Position numbers and translations under genes: made by a program. From Zanthoxylum bungeanum (taxonomy: Eukaryota > Streptophyta > Magnoliopsida > Sapindales > Rutaceae), in assembly GCA_019454045.1 (NCBI GenBank), contig SKCR01001889.1, positions 124,001 through 188,000 on the forward strand: a DNA stretch of 64,000 nucleotides, written 5' to 3'. Of the stretch, positions 34,340 to 46,413 are shown piece by piece. Position 1 is the stretch's first letter. Each line of letters starts with the position of its first letter. The notes beneath the pieces are model-generated. The model was not told where the DNA came from and did not search any database. It saw only the letters and a list, made by a program, of their open reading frames with translations.

Positions 34340-36048
34340 TTAGAAACGGAATTGTTCCGTCGCTAATTAGAAACGGAATTGATATTCCGTCGCTAATTAG
34401 AAACGGAATTTCAATTCCGTAGCTAATTAGAAACGGAATTTCAATTCCGTTTCTAATCTTTAATTTTTATTTTTATTTTAAATTTTTTTGTTAATTAGAA
34501 ACGGAATTTTTCCGTCGCTAATTTTAAATTTAAATTTAATTTTAATTTTTTTATTAATTAGAAACGGAATTGTTCCGTCGCTAATTAGAAACGGAATATC
34601 AATTCCGTAGCTAATTAGAAACGGAATTTCAATTCCGTTTCTAATCTTCAATTTTTAATTTTATTTTAAATTTTTTTGTTAATTAGAAACGGAATTGTTC
34701 CGTTTCTATTCCGTCGCTAATTTTTAAAATTTTCAATCCCCCCAAACTTTATTTCTTTCGGCACCACTTTTTTTTTTTTAAAAAAATAGAGACGGATTTT
34801 CCGTCTCTAAATAGAAACGGAATATCTATTCCGTCGCTAATTTTCGTCAAATTTCAAAAAATTTCCCACCTTGTGAAAATTTCAAAAGTATACAAAATTT
34901 ACAAATTTTCCCGCTTCTCTTATTTTTTTCCTCTATATATACATCATAATCTTTTTAACTCTCAACTCCAATACACCATCCAAAATTTTCTTACTCAATT
35001 TCATATACCATCAAATTTTTAATTACCTCAACTCTCATTATCAATTCTCATTTTTCTTATCCCCTCTTTTAAAATTCTTAAGAAACAAACGGTGGACGTT
35101 TCGTAAATGGATGGTGGTGTGTCGAAGCTCGCGGTGAACATTACGGTAACTTGTATAATTTAAGATGTATATATAACAATTAAAAAAATCAACTTTTTTA
35201 AAATTTTATACCATTCAAAATTTTAAAATTTTCCCTTATATAAAATTTAAAAATTTAATATCTCTACAATTTTCTAAATTTTTCATATCTATATAATTAT
35301 TAAATTTCCAACCTCTCTAAAATTTAAAAAAAATTTCCTTTCTAAAATTTTAAATTTTTTCTTTTCTAAAATTATAAAATTTTTTCATTTCTAAAATTTT
35401 AAAAGTTTAAAATTTTAAAAGTTTCATATATTTTTAAAATTTTAAATTTCCCGCCTCTCTAAAATTTTAAAATTTTCGTTTTTAATTTTTTTTTTCAAAA
35501 AAAAAAAATATAGCTACGGAATAGCTACGGAAATATTCCGTTGTTAAATATTTTCAAAATTTTAAAATTTTAAATTTCCCGCCTCTCTAAAATTTTAAAA
35601 TTTTTAATTTTTTTTCAAAAAAAATTTATAGCTACGGAAATATTCCGTCGCTAAATATTTTTAAAATTTTAAATTTCCCGCCTATCTAAAATTTTAAAAT
35701 TTCAGTTTTTAATTTTTTTTTTCAAAAAAATTATAGAAACGGAATTTCCGTCGCTAAATAGCGACGGATGAAAATTCAGTCTCTAATTAGAAACGAAATT
35801 TTCCGTTGCTATTTAGCGACGGAATACTAACCCTCGCTAATTAGAGACGGACATTCTGTCGCTATATAGAGACGGAATTTCCATCCGTCGCTAACTTTAG
35901 CGACGGATGATATATTTCCGTCGCTATTTTTTTTGCGACCAACAAAATAGAGACGGAATTTGTCCGTCGCTATTCCGTCGCTAATGGCCTATTAGCGACG
36001 AATTAGCTACAGATTTTTCCGTCGCTATTTGGCAGTTTTCTTGTAGTG
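34340..36048. mobile_element. CACTA-type transposon fragment rich in subterminal repeats
   Basis: The right end, read from the minus strand at 36048, is CACTACAAGAAAACTGCCAA, a standard CACTA terminus. Inside are more than twenty copies of a motif of the form TTCCGTCGCTAATTAGAAACGG in both orientations, at 34345-34840 and 35510-36025, as expected for subterminal repeats. Between them lies AT-rich DNA and a short 5'-leader-like stretch near 34930-35160. No matching CACTACAAG terminus or transposase is visible on the left. It is either truncated or the left terminus is too degraded to see. Confidence 0.7.
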
Positions 36049-36518
36049 GATACCGTTAATGTTTGAGTGGAAAAGTGAATGCGTTTTGAACTTCGGGAGA
36101 AAATCTGAGTAAAAATTTGATAATTTCCCTATTTTAATTTCAGTAGAATTCATTTATAATAGAGGTGCAAAAGATTATATATTATCCAAAAGATGAGACT
36201 ATTTGCATCACAAATAAGGTGATAATATACTATCCATTTAGTAGATAGTAAAAGGAAGTAATAGATAATTTTACAAATATGAAAATTAACCTTTCAATAG
36301 ATGGATGTCATCTAATAACTTGGGATATGATTCATATATAAAATAGAGTGAATATATTAGGAAAAGTACTACTTAAAAAAATAATATAGAGATATTAAGA
36401 GTGTTTCATGGTAAATCACTACCATCTACTTTATGTTGACCAGTTACAACAAGTTTCACCAATGTATAATTTAACTACAAGAAGTATCAAAAGTTGTTAT
36501 TAAACATAAAGATGGAAT

Positions 36519-36680
36519 AGCCTCCAGGGGCTCAATTGGCTGAGTGTTTTTTAGGTATTTTTCTATGGTCGCCCACATTCAAATTATGAGTGAAATAGAG
36601 TTAAAACAGAAATTAATTTGGGTTTTACACACCCTTACTTTTGAAAAAATAAAAATAAATGAAGATCGAGTAATTATTAT
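36519..36680 (+). mobile_element. Possible tRNA-derived SINE remnant
   Basis: GGGCTCAATTGGCTGAGTG near 36528 resembles a Pol III A box, and CACATTCAAATTATGAG about 45 bp downstream resembles a weak B box. An A-rich stretch follows near 36645. Fits a degraded plant SINE, but no TSD was found. Confidence 0.35.
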
Positions 36681-36899
36681 TGAAATTAATGATTTCTTTT
36701 GATACTTCTATAGTTCATTGATTCCTTTTAAACTCTCTCAATTCATTTGTATTAATTACCGCACATCACAGATATTTAAAAAGTATAAAAACAATATTAA
36801 TAAAGATAATCTCATATACGTGTATTAACATGACAATATCATACATACATATATTTTTATCCCCATTTTTATTAGGCTTTGACACTTGGCACTTTAATA

Positions 36900-37150
36900 T
36901 GCTGCCACAACTACGTGAAAACAGGCCTTAACAGATAATTCGTGACACATTTTAAGAAAAACCCTTATATCATATATTGTGATAGACTCGTGATAAAATA
37001 TTTTCAATCATAAAATTTATGACAGACTCATAATTGTTTATTACGAAGGTTTGTAACTGAATTATGATAGAATATTTTTTATTACGAAGATTTGTTACGG
37101 TTTTATGATAGAAATTTTATCTATAATGAAAGTTTATGTTTGTGTAGTAA
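36900..37150. mobile_element. Possible small CACTA-like or MITE remnant
   Basis: The left end CAACTACGTGAAAACAGG resembles a mutated CACTACAAGAAAA terminus. The right end, reversed, reads TACTACACAAACAT. The interior repeats a TTACGAAGATTTGT- and ATGATAGAA-type motif. Weak evidence only. Confidence 0.3.
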
Positions 37151-37873
37151 ACTCTTCAAACAATTGAATCGAAAGTCAAATACATAAATTGGTAAAGATT
37201 GAGCTCTTATTGCTTGATTATCCAAAATTCGATCCCTTACTCTAGTGATTCTCGTTCTATTTATACTACTTTGTTACAAGGAAAATCAACTGACAGCGGT
37301 TACATTTCATTCATGTTTCCCACTAACTGGCCCACTCCATAGAATCTCGGAACTTCCCTATTCTGGATGATTGTCAAGCTTAAAGAAACGGAAAGTAATT
37401 AATTGATTGTCTGATTCTTTGTTAAGAAGATTTGTGTCATTAAAGAGCTGGTATCACGGGCTTAATCCTTATGTGACTTGTGCTTGCCTTCGTGGGAATC
37501 AAGCCTGGTATGTACTTCCTACTGGTGATTCCTGAATTCAAACCCTAATAGAGGTCATGCTATCGAATTCCGACGATAGGTCATAATGCCAGACTCTGAG
37601 GGAGGTTCTGACTTCAGACCTTGGTGGTGGGTTATGCTGCTAGACTCTGATGACAGGTTCTCTGATAGACTCTGATGACCGGTCCTAAAGGTTGGTTCGG
37701 ATATGAGGTCTTGGAGTCCTCTTCCTCTGGTCATGTGTTATTTCACCAGAAGCTTGGTTTTTCCCCAAACATTTCCCCCAAAATGATGGGAACAAATAAG
37801 TGTGTTGTTCATACTCTGCAGTTTGGGCCCTAAATGGACTTTTGGGTGTTTTAGGCCGCATCTTTATGTTCCT
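37151..37873. other. Unassigned DNA with short degenerate repeats
   Basis: About 700 bp left of LTR E. 37548-37690 contains four to five degenerate copies of an AGACTCTGATGACAGGTTCT-like unit. No gene seen. Confidence 0.5.
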
Positions 37874-38597
37874 TATTGGAGCTTGGAGCGCCAATCCGAA
37901 TAATGTATTGTACATTTTATTATTTATTAATAAAATAATTACATTTTCATTTCAAATTTTATTAATGGTATTGTCATTATGCATATTAGATTGATGTATA
38001 AATACGCTAAGAATAACATCGACCTTAGAATAGTCATTTAGTAATACTAGACACTAGGTGGTCCGATATTGGGATAGTATTACTATGATAAACTATTCTT
38101 AAAGTAAATATTTTTAGTCGTTGGTTTTGAAATACGGTCGAATTCTTATAATCTAGAAGACTAGCACATGTCGTATATTGTAATTAAAGTTCCAATGGTT
38201 TAACTCAATGTACCATAGGCTTTGGAAGCTTGTAGAGACTTGTGGATATTCGTTGGAGCGAATACTGAATGGCTCACGGGTGATTCCTAATAGTTGGAAG
38301 TACACACCATCATCAATAGAAATCTCCTAGAGTCGAGTAGCAGATGTGATCCTTTGACTATAGGATAACATTGATTTTGTGTGAGATCCTCCACGCTTAA
38401 ATTCCATGTATGTTAGAGACCTTTCATGGTCTGGCCTCTAGATGTTCATTAGGTGGGGACCAATACACTCATTAATCAAGTACGTATCAAGATAGGATCT
38501 GTCGGCGTGTATGTGTACTATAAGGGGTTTAGGTATCTATCTGAATAAGTCACGATTCTTAAGACTTTGGCCAAGGCTGATCACCTAGGGTGGATCG

Positions 38598-38602
38598 CAT
38601 AT
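38598..38602. repeat. Target-site duplication CATAT, left copy (element B)
   Basis: CATAT abuts LTR1 of element B and recurs exactly at 43593-43597 after LTR2. Confidence 0.9.
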
Positions 38603-39872
38603 TGATAAGTGCGGTTTATACCCACTTATTCGACATCCTTAGCCTATTATTTTGTTATGGATGGAGTCATTTAATGTCATTTATAGTTCATTTTATATCT
38701 TGTTTATAGGAATTATTAGAACATGAAAAATGGAGCAAATACGCGTGTTTCAGGACCTGTTGGAAGTATCGGACTCAAGAACAGGCAAAACCAGCATCAG
38801 CTGCGCACTGAATTTAAAAAGGCTATAACTTTTGATCTAGAAAGAGTTATGAGACCTATAATATATCAATTTGAATCTACTCAAAGAGATCTATGTGTTA
38901 CATACAAATCTAGGGGATTCGGATTTTTTGGGTTTTTTAGATGTTTAATGACTCCAAAGCTCTATTATAAATAAATTAGTTCGTCCAAACTCAATGAATG
39001 AGGCTAATACACAACATAAAATACCAAAATACATATTTTAGAGAGATCCAAGGAGGAGGATTGAAGAGCGACAAGAGGAGACAAATGCGGTGACATCCGA
39101 AGAGGAAGAAATTCAATTTGGGTTTTATCTTCTTGTTTCTTTCTTAGAACTCTAATGATTTCCATTAGATTCATGACTTTGTTTTCATTATTTTATCTAT
39201 TGTCATGAACTAAACACCTTAATTCTGGAGAATGATGTAACTGATGCTTGAACCTTTATATTGATTGTCAATTTTGCTATGAAGTTTTATTAAGTTTATT
39301 TATATTCTTTTGAGTTTAATGTTTCTTGGTTACTTGCCACAATTAAGATGATGAATGTTTAGAATCTATCACTCGAGATAGGTGATTTTGAATAGATCTA
39401 GAGAATATAACCTAGGAATTTTATAGAGTTCGAGAGAATATATAAGTTCCTTTGAAGTCGTTAACATAGAATCACAAAGCGTAATGAGTTGTTAACTACT
39501 GGATTTTTATAGAGATATCAAAGTCTGTAGTTGATGATATTTTCACTGATACTCGAGAGAGAGAGTGGATATTTTCGGAATCTTAACTTATAAACAATAT
39601 AACTGAACAATGATTAATTGGCATGACAAATACATAAGTGATAGCTAGGTGAAATCAGGATCCAGAATCTTTATCGTATTAGTCCCTCCTATATAATTAT
39701 TTTTATATTTATTTATTAAAATCTTTATTATTTGTTCTAAATAAAGTTAGGATTATCAATTGTAGTACTTAGTGAGAGTTAACGCAATCCATGTGGGTTC
39801 GACACTCTTAACTCATATTTATACTAAAATTTGACACCGTACACTTGCGATACGATATAAAATACAACAACA
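38603..39872 (+). repeat. 5' LTR of element B
   Basis: Starts TGATAAGTGCGG and ends AACAACA. TATA box at 38966-38975. It lacks 54 bp of CpG-rich sequence present at 42587-42640 in the other LTR. Confidence 0.9.
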
Positions 39873-39878
39873 AGTTTT

Positions 39879-39897
39879 TGGTGCCACTGCCGGGGAT
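39879..39897 (+). other. Primer-binding site of element B
   Basis: TGGTGCCACTGCCGGGGAT, very close to the Athila TGGCGCCGTTGCCGGGGA site for Asp tRNA, six bases after the LTR. Confidence 0.85.
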
Positions 39898-40034
39898 TGT
39901 TTGTTTAATTCACATTAATACTACTACCAAGTAATCTTAGTTTTAATTTAGATTTTTATTTTTATTTTTTTACTTTTATATTTTTATTGTTATATATTAT
40001 TTTCTTTCGTGTAAGGGGAGTTGGAAAAGAAGCA

Positions 40035-40655
40035 ATGACAAATCCCATTGATGCACTGATCGCTCAAGTATCATCCCTCACAACTCATCTAGCAGTATTA
40101 ACAAATCAAATAAGCCAACCATTTATTGGAGCTGCTTCTGCTAATGGAATTCTCTTAGCCAATAGAGGAGAACGATTTGAGCAAGTACAAGCTGAGCAGA
40201 AACCTTCCTTAGAAGACCTCATGAGCATGTTTGTAGCTACAGCTTCAGAGAGGTTTGAGAAGAAAGAGTCGAGGCTGAACAACATCGAAACACGTATGGG
40301 CAATATAGAGGCAACATTGAAATCTTTAGAAGCGCAAATTGGGCTGCTTATTTCTTCCATGGCCAATCAACAGAAATGGGTGTTTCATAGTAATACTGAA
40401 GTCAACCCCAAAGAGCAATGTCAAGTCATAACCTTTAGGAGCGGAAAAGAGATTAAAGACACCTCTCAAGATTTAGGCAGTAAATATAAAGAAGTCACCT
40501 TCAGTGCTTTCAGAACCATGCCGAGTCCTCAAGGTGATGCAAAATGTCACATGGTAGATATAGTAGAGAATGGAGTTGCAAACACGCAGGGTAAATCAGT
40601 ATTTCAGCAACCTACAAGCATAGTGCAGCCATGCACAAAAGAAAATTCTCCATAG
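40035..40655 (+). pseudogene. Athila-like gag C-terminal part (element B)
   Basis: Open for about 207 codons from the ATG at 40035. It begins MTNPIDALIAQVSSLTTHLA, which aligns with the middle of A gag (DPIVAPTAQVSSLMTHPA), so a deletion has fused the leader to mid-gag. Next come a coiled-coil-like segment (RLNNIETRMGNIEATLKSLE), then NPKEQCQVITFRSGKEI, a segment typical of Athila polyproteins just before protease. The frame then breaks (TAG at 40653) and the sequence skips protease, RT and integrase. It is the longest open frame in B but not a complete protein. Confidence 0.75.
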
Positions 40656-41138
40656 CTAAACCTGAAACAACTCCCAAAGCGCCGCAAAAAGAGGAAAATA
40701 AAGGTCACTGCTCACTTGGAGATGATCCCTGGAAGGTTAAAAATGAGGCCGAGCCAATTTTGCCGAATGTGCAGTCCAGAATTTCCAACTAGGGGAAAAT
40801 CTACATATCTTGTGAGACTATCTATGGATAAACTACCACAGCCTGCCAAGCTGTCTTTTTCATGTCATAAAAACCGATGGATACAAAAGAAGAAAGCGGA
40901 TGAGATTTCTCGAATCACTACATTTAAGCCACCATGACCATTTGGGTGGTTACGTATGGCTGAAGACGTTAAACTTAGCGCTAGCGGGGAGGCAACCCTT
41001 GCATTTGCATCTTGTTTATTTGTTTATTGTGTGCTATTTATTAATTTGTATTTTATTTATGCAGGTAGCACGAAACACACAACGCCCGCGCATCCAAATT
41101 CTAACCAGCAAGAGTCTGATCAACTCCATGCACGGTAG
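40656..41138 (+). pseudogene. Conserved 3' reading frame of element B
   Basis: Counterpart of 9986-9447 in element A, split over two frames (40716-40937 and 40956-41138). Shared segments are FCRMCSPEF, KLSFSCHKNRW, EDVKLSASGEATLA and the ending QQESDQLHAR. A second frame (40900-41181) contains LNLALAGRQPLHLHL, which may be the ancestral coding frame. Function unknown. Confidence 0.45.
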
Positions 41139-42264
41139 TGTTGTTCCTCACTCTTGTTCTTTATTTTTTATCTTACATTGAGGACAATGCAAGTTTTAAG
41201 TTGGGGGTGTGTGCATGTTGTTTACTTGTTATTTATTTATATATAAAAAAAAAATTTCTTGTTTTTAGTCTTTGATAGGAAAACATAAATACTATGATAA
41301 ATTTTGATTGTTTTTTATGAAATTTTAGAAACGATAAGTGCCCAATTTACTTTTATCTGATGCCTTGAGTAGTTGATCTATGTTTGACTGGTAAACACTC
41401 AATTATAGGTTTTTAGCAGTCAAAACTTAAGTAGTTGACAAGGTGACTAGTTGAAGAAATTGCATGTCGATGAATGATCGTTTGCTTAGATATCTATCTT
41501 GATTTGCTAATGTTATGATGTATGGTATGGATAGAAATAAAAGAAAAAAAGTCTCTAAAAAAAGAAAATAAACCACCTATAACCGATAAGCGTGAAGCTA
41601 CCCATGGACGAGTATTAGGACCATCATGAGGAGAAATACTACCTTAAAGGGTAGGTGAGTTGAAAAAAGAAAAGAAAAAGGTCAAAAAAAAAGTGCAAAA
41701 AGAGACAAGAAAAAAAAAAAAAACCATACCATACTAAGCACAAAATAAAGCAATTACATAGCATACTTGAGATATCTAAGTTGGTTTGACCCATCGATCC
41801 CAATTTTTAAACGAAATCATTAAGTTGGCTTACTTAGGAATTAAGCTGTGAACGAACCTTTACACATAAACACAGTGAGTCTAGCCTAGATGAATTATTC
41901 AGGAACTTGGATCTGAGTTGAATTACGTACTTTGAAGGTTCTCTGATTTCACTGATAAGCACTATTTGAGGACAATTTTGTGCATAACTATTGGGATTAT
42001 TTTAATTATTTTTTATTTGTTTTATATTTTTGCATGATTGTGTGTGAATGATGTTTGTGGGTGTCGTCACTGTAATCCATCACGAGACTATAACTTGTCC
42101 ACTAGGGCCGCCTAGGGTTTAAAGCTTGTTGCATACGCTAAATGTAATCGTGATCCCTACGAAAGTGACTTAGTTAATTTAGTTATTTTTATTTGTTTAT
42201 TTGTATTTAGTTTTTTATTTTGTCTTTTGCTCGGGACTAGCAAAATATTAAGTTTGGGGGTGTT
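41139..42264 (+). mobile_element. 3' untranslated region and PPT of element B
   Basis: About 1.1 kb non-coding, homologous to 9446-8345 of A. It has purine-rich A tracts (41530-41730) and ends in the tract TTTGGGGGTGTT before the LTR. Confidence 0.75.
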
Positions 42265-43592
42265 TGATAAGTGCGGTTTATACCCGCTTATTCCGACATC
42301 CTTAGCCTATTATTTTATTATGAATCGAGTCATTTAATGTCATTTATAGTTCATTTTATATCCTATTTGTAGGAAGCATTAGAACATGAAGAATGGAGCA
42401 AATACGCGTGTTTCGGGACCTATTGGAAGCATCGGACTCAAGAACAGGCAAAACCAGCATCAGTTGCACACTGAATTTTAAAAGACTATAACTTTTTATT
42501 TAGAAAGACTTATGAGACCCATAATATATCAATTTGCATCTACTCAAATAGATCTATGCGTTCCATTTAAAATCCAGGGGCTTTGGCACCGTGGCGCCAA
42601 TCTGCAAGCGCCGCAGCGGCCCGCGCGCACCAAAAACAGGATTTTAGGGTTTTTTAGATGTTTAATGACTCCAAGGCTCTATTATAAATAGATTAGTTCA
42701 TCCAAACTCAAGGGAGGAGGATAATACACAACATAAAACACCAAAATATATATTTTATAGAGATCCAAGGAGTGAGATTGAAGAGCGACAAAATGAGACA
42801 AATGCGGTGACGTCCGAAGAGGAAGAGATTCAATTCGGGTTTTATCTTCTTGTTTCTTTCTTAGAACTTTAATGATTTCCATTAGATTCATGACTTTGTT
42901 TTCATTGTTTTTATCTATTGTCATGAACTAAACACCTTAATTCTGGAGAATAATGTAACTGATGCTTGAACCTTTATATTGATTGTCAATTTTGCTATGA
43001 AGTTGTATTAAGTTTATTTATATTCTTTTGAGTTTAATGCTTCTTGGTTACTGGCCAAAATTAAGATGATGAATGTTTAGAATCTATCACTCGAGAGAGG
43101 GGATTTTGAATAGATCTAGAGAATATAACCTAGGAATTTTATAGAGTTCGAGAGAATATATAAGTTTCTTTGAAGTCTTTAACATAGAATCACGAAGCGT
43201 AATGAGTTGTTAACTACTAGATTTTTATAGAGATATCGAAGTCTGTAGTTGATGATATTTTCATTGATACTCGAGAGAGGGAGTGAATATTTTCGGAATC
43301 TTGACTTATAAATAATATAATTGAACAAGCATTAATTGGCATGACAAATACATAGGTGATAGCTATGTGAAATCAGGATCCAGAATCTCTATCGTATTAG
43401 TCTCTCCTATATAATTATTTTTATATTTATTTATTAAAATCTTTATTATTTATTTTCTAAATAAAGTTAGGATTATCAATTGTAGTACTTAGTGCGAGTT
43501 AACGCAATCTATGTGGGTTCGACACTCTTAACTCATATTTATACTAAAATGTGACACCGTACACTTGCGGTACGATATAAAATATCACAACA
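42265..43592 (+). repeat. 3' LTR of element B
   Basis: Partner of 38603-39872 at high identity. TATA box at 42683-42690. A GC-rich block (42587-42640) is found here and not in the 5' LTR. Confidence 0.9.
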
Positions 43593-43597
43593 CATAT

Positions 43598-44345
43598 ATA
43601 AGAAATGGTTTTCTAATTAGTTGTAAAGAATCATGGAAATGTCGATAATTTAGATGTGCTCCTTAGAAACTTGACAATGTAATTTATGTTTCCTAAGCAC
43701 AACTCGAATAGCCTATGACAGAGGGATTGTTAAACATATGTGATGACCTCGACTTGTATAGTTCAGAAAGCTCGTTCATGTAATTTGCAAATTTGGAGGT
43801 GGCCGAATTGCGTATATATATGTTAGGCTTATATGACGAATGTGTCTGAACTTAGAGAATCCCACAATATGAAGTGTACTCGTTAAACACTTGGGTTAAT
43901 TGGATATTATAATTATCAAATAAAATAATTAAGTGTTATGAGATAACATTAAGGTGTATCGCATTTATCAGAAATGGTTTCTGATTAGTTGTAAAAATCG
44001 TGGACATGTCGACATGAGATGTGCGCCTTGGAAACTTGACAGTGTATTCTGTGTTTCCTAAGCACCACTCGGATAGCCTACGATGGAGAGATTGTTAAAC
44101 ATGTGTGATGACCTCGACTTGTATAGTTCAGAAAGGTCATTCGTGTTCTTCGCGTGTATTGCTAGGCTTATATGACGAACGTGTTTGGACTTAAAGAGTC
44201 TCACAATATGAAGTGTACTCGTTGAGCACTTGGGTAGCCGATAATTATTGATAATAAATAATATTCGATATTATAATTATCAACTAAGATTATCAAGTGT
44301 TATTGGATAACATTGATTATTTACTTTGACCTAATTGGATTAATC
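43598..44345. repeat. About 370-bp tandem duplication within LTR E
   Basis: Two diverged units, about 43602-43975 and 43972-44345. Both contain AGAAATGGTTT, a GTGATGACCTCGACTTG block and CACAATATGAAGTGTACTCG. They differ at many positions, so the duplication is old. D has a single unit. Confidence 0.8.
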
Positions 44346-45285
44346 AAAAATTACACATGGCCTTAGTTGTAAATTCATAAATATCTCTACCATTTGAGAA
44401 TATTTTGGTAATTATAAATATGTAATAATAGTAGTATTTGGCTTGATTTAATTGGATTAAATCAAAGTGGTAGACATTGAACTAATCCATTAAATAAATT
44501 TTGTCTTGATTTAATTGGATTAAATTAAAGTGGTAGACAATGGGATTATTCACACCTAATTATGCTTATTTGAATGAAATTAATTAAGCATACCTAAAAT
44601 TTGATTAAGACTTTTATTGATTTAAAATTGCATAAGTTTTGGTATAATTAGCAAGCTTAAGCAAATGTTTTAATCAATCTTGAGAAAGCTAAATACAAGA
44701 AAGAATTATAGAAATTAGCCTAAGTTAAAAAAGTGTTTAGAGAGGTTTTGGAATGTCTCTACGAAATTTCAACTAAGAGAAATCAAGATTGGATCTTGAA
44801 GCGAAACTTGCTACCATTGGAATCAAGATTGGATCTTGGAGTCAAGCTTGCTAACTTTGGATTTTCTCCATAATATTTCAACAAAGGAGAATTAGATTGG
44901 ATCTTTGAATCAACTTTGCTAGGTAAGTTTGATCTTCTACAAAAGCTATGTTTTCCATTAGTGAAACATATAGTGATGAATTATTTATTAGATACATAAT
45001 AACATAGCTTGATGTTGGAATTAGGCTAATTAATTGTGTTAGGATGCTTTGGAAATATAAATACAATACAGTTATAATTGAGTCAAAATATTTATGTTAG
45101 ACATAGACATAAAATTAGAGTTTGGAAATCTAGATAATAGCTTGGAGCTAAGGCCTAAGGCTACCATTCTAGAATCCCTTGACCACCTTTGGGTGACCTA
45201 GAATTGTTCATGAGTTATTTCATTGTGAGAGTCTATTTTGGTTTGTATTTTGATTTAAAGTAATGCATATATATATTTAGAATAT

Positions 45286-45287
45286 AG

Positions 45288-45320
<33 letters not shown>

Positions 45321-45323
45321 GTG

Positions 45324-45354
<31 letters not shown>

Positions 45355-45370
45355 TGTGTATGTGTGTGTT
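45286..45370. repeat. (TA)n(TG)n microsatellite in LTR E
   Basis: Alternating TA (45286-45308) followed by TG repeats to 45370, interrupted twice by GG. Confidence 0.95.
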
Positions 45371-45744
45371 TGTTGTATAACATATGTTGTTGTTGGTTTT
45401 GAAATTAAAATTATTTTGAGTGATTTTAATTTATGTTTAAGGTTTTAGAAATTAAAAAAACAAAATTGAAAACAGTAGCTGCTTCAGTACAGTATGATGT
45501 GCTGCGTTGCAGCTCGGGCGGTCGCGCCCCATCTATGGTTTTTATCTCGATTTGGTTTTTTCGAACCCCGTTTTTCCCTATACACTTGTAATGGAATATG
45601 ATACTTCATTAAAATATTTTAAAAATACACCCATGTTAGATATCCACAGGTTAGACCCACTCTGCTACCCGAGATACCGATCTAACCCTAGGGGGGATAT
45701 CCGCCTCAACATTTTATTTCATTGGGAGCCTGACCATCACGTCC

Positions 45745-45753
45745 TATAAATAT
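45745..45753 (+). promoter_or_regulatory. Putative TATA box of the 45887 gene relic
   Basis: TATAAATAT, 142 bp before an ATG in good context (CTACCATGGCC), with a CT-rich leader between. It lies only 34 bp after the end of LTR E. Confidence 0.45.
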
Positions 45754-46413
45754 CGATTTGATTGCCTTTGTCAACTCCATCAGTTCGAAGTTTCAAATTT
45801 AAAATCCTTCCTCTCCCTTCTCTTGCAAAACCATTTCCATCTAGCACTATCTCTTCCAAATCCAAGCTCACAACTCTTCTGCTACCATGGCCTCTTCATC
45901 ATCTTCTGATGACAAGATTTAGCGCCTGAGGGAGGACACTGATGTTCCTCGGGATTTCTACCTACAGCCCCTCCCTGAGAGCGTATCCCTATAGGAAACT
46001 AACCCCGCTGTTGTCCCTCGCGGTGGTGTCATTCTAGGGGAGTACCATTTTCAGATTCGTCGGTTCCCCATTCACCCCTACTCTACTACATATGTGTGCT
46101 CTGCAACTTGCACCTGATGTAGCTAACCCCTAACGGCCTTTGGTGCGTTGTGGGTTTCATTATCTTTTCTATTGTCAACGATTCACACTTCACAATTTGT
46201 GACTTCTTCTATATTTTCTCCCTGTCTAAGGTTGAGTCCGCCGACGGCCTGGACATGTATATATTTACACCCCGAAAGTCAATAATTATGTTGACGGGGT
46301 CACCTACCTCGGACAATGACTGGTCTTCTAATGGTCTACTAATGGTGCCAGCAACTGGCAGACCAGCATTGTCCATCGTATCATCTTTCCTCTACGACTG
46401 TCAATGAACCAAG

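Larger units (their letters stand above)
38603..43592 (+). mobile_element. Athila-like element B, deletion derivative, plus strand
   Basis: 4990 bp with LTRs at 38603-39872 and 42265-43592, an Athila PBS (39879-39897), a purine tract (42253-42264) and a perfect 5-bp TSD. The interior holds only a gag C-terminal piece (40035-40655) and a conserved 3' frame (to 41138). Capsid core, protease, RT and integrase are missing. It is the same family as element A and inserted in LTR E. Confidence 0.9.
37874..45711 (+). mobile_element. Solo Copia LTR E of the D family, split by element B
   Basis: LTR of about 2.8 kb (37874-38602 plus 43598-45711), plus strand. It starts TATTGGAGCTTGGAGCGCC like both D LTRs and ends CCTCAACA. 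No PBS follows and no pol or purine tract precedes, so it looks like a solo LTR. The flanking 5-mers (TTCCT and TTTTA) do not form a convincing TSD. It is longer than the D LTR because of an internal tandem duplication (43598-44345). The TATA box position (about 44642) is mutated. Confidence 0.7.

Noticed and set aside
36526..36600. tRNA gene
   Set aside because: Only an A-box-like stretch is present; no cloverleaf or CCA-proximal acceptor stem could be formed.
40106..40366. Minus-strand frame overlapping B gag
   Set aside because: Shadow of the gag frame; no supporting motif.
44878..45066. Short minus-strand frame resembling the 5460-5696 frame
   Set aside because: Both lie at equivalent places of the D-family LTR and simply reflect LTR homology in opposite orientations.
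37869..45716. TSD for LTR E
   Set aside because: TTCCT and TTTTA share too little; I do not claim a duplication.
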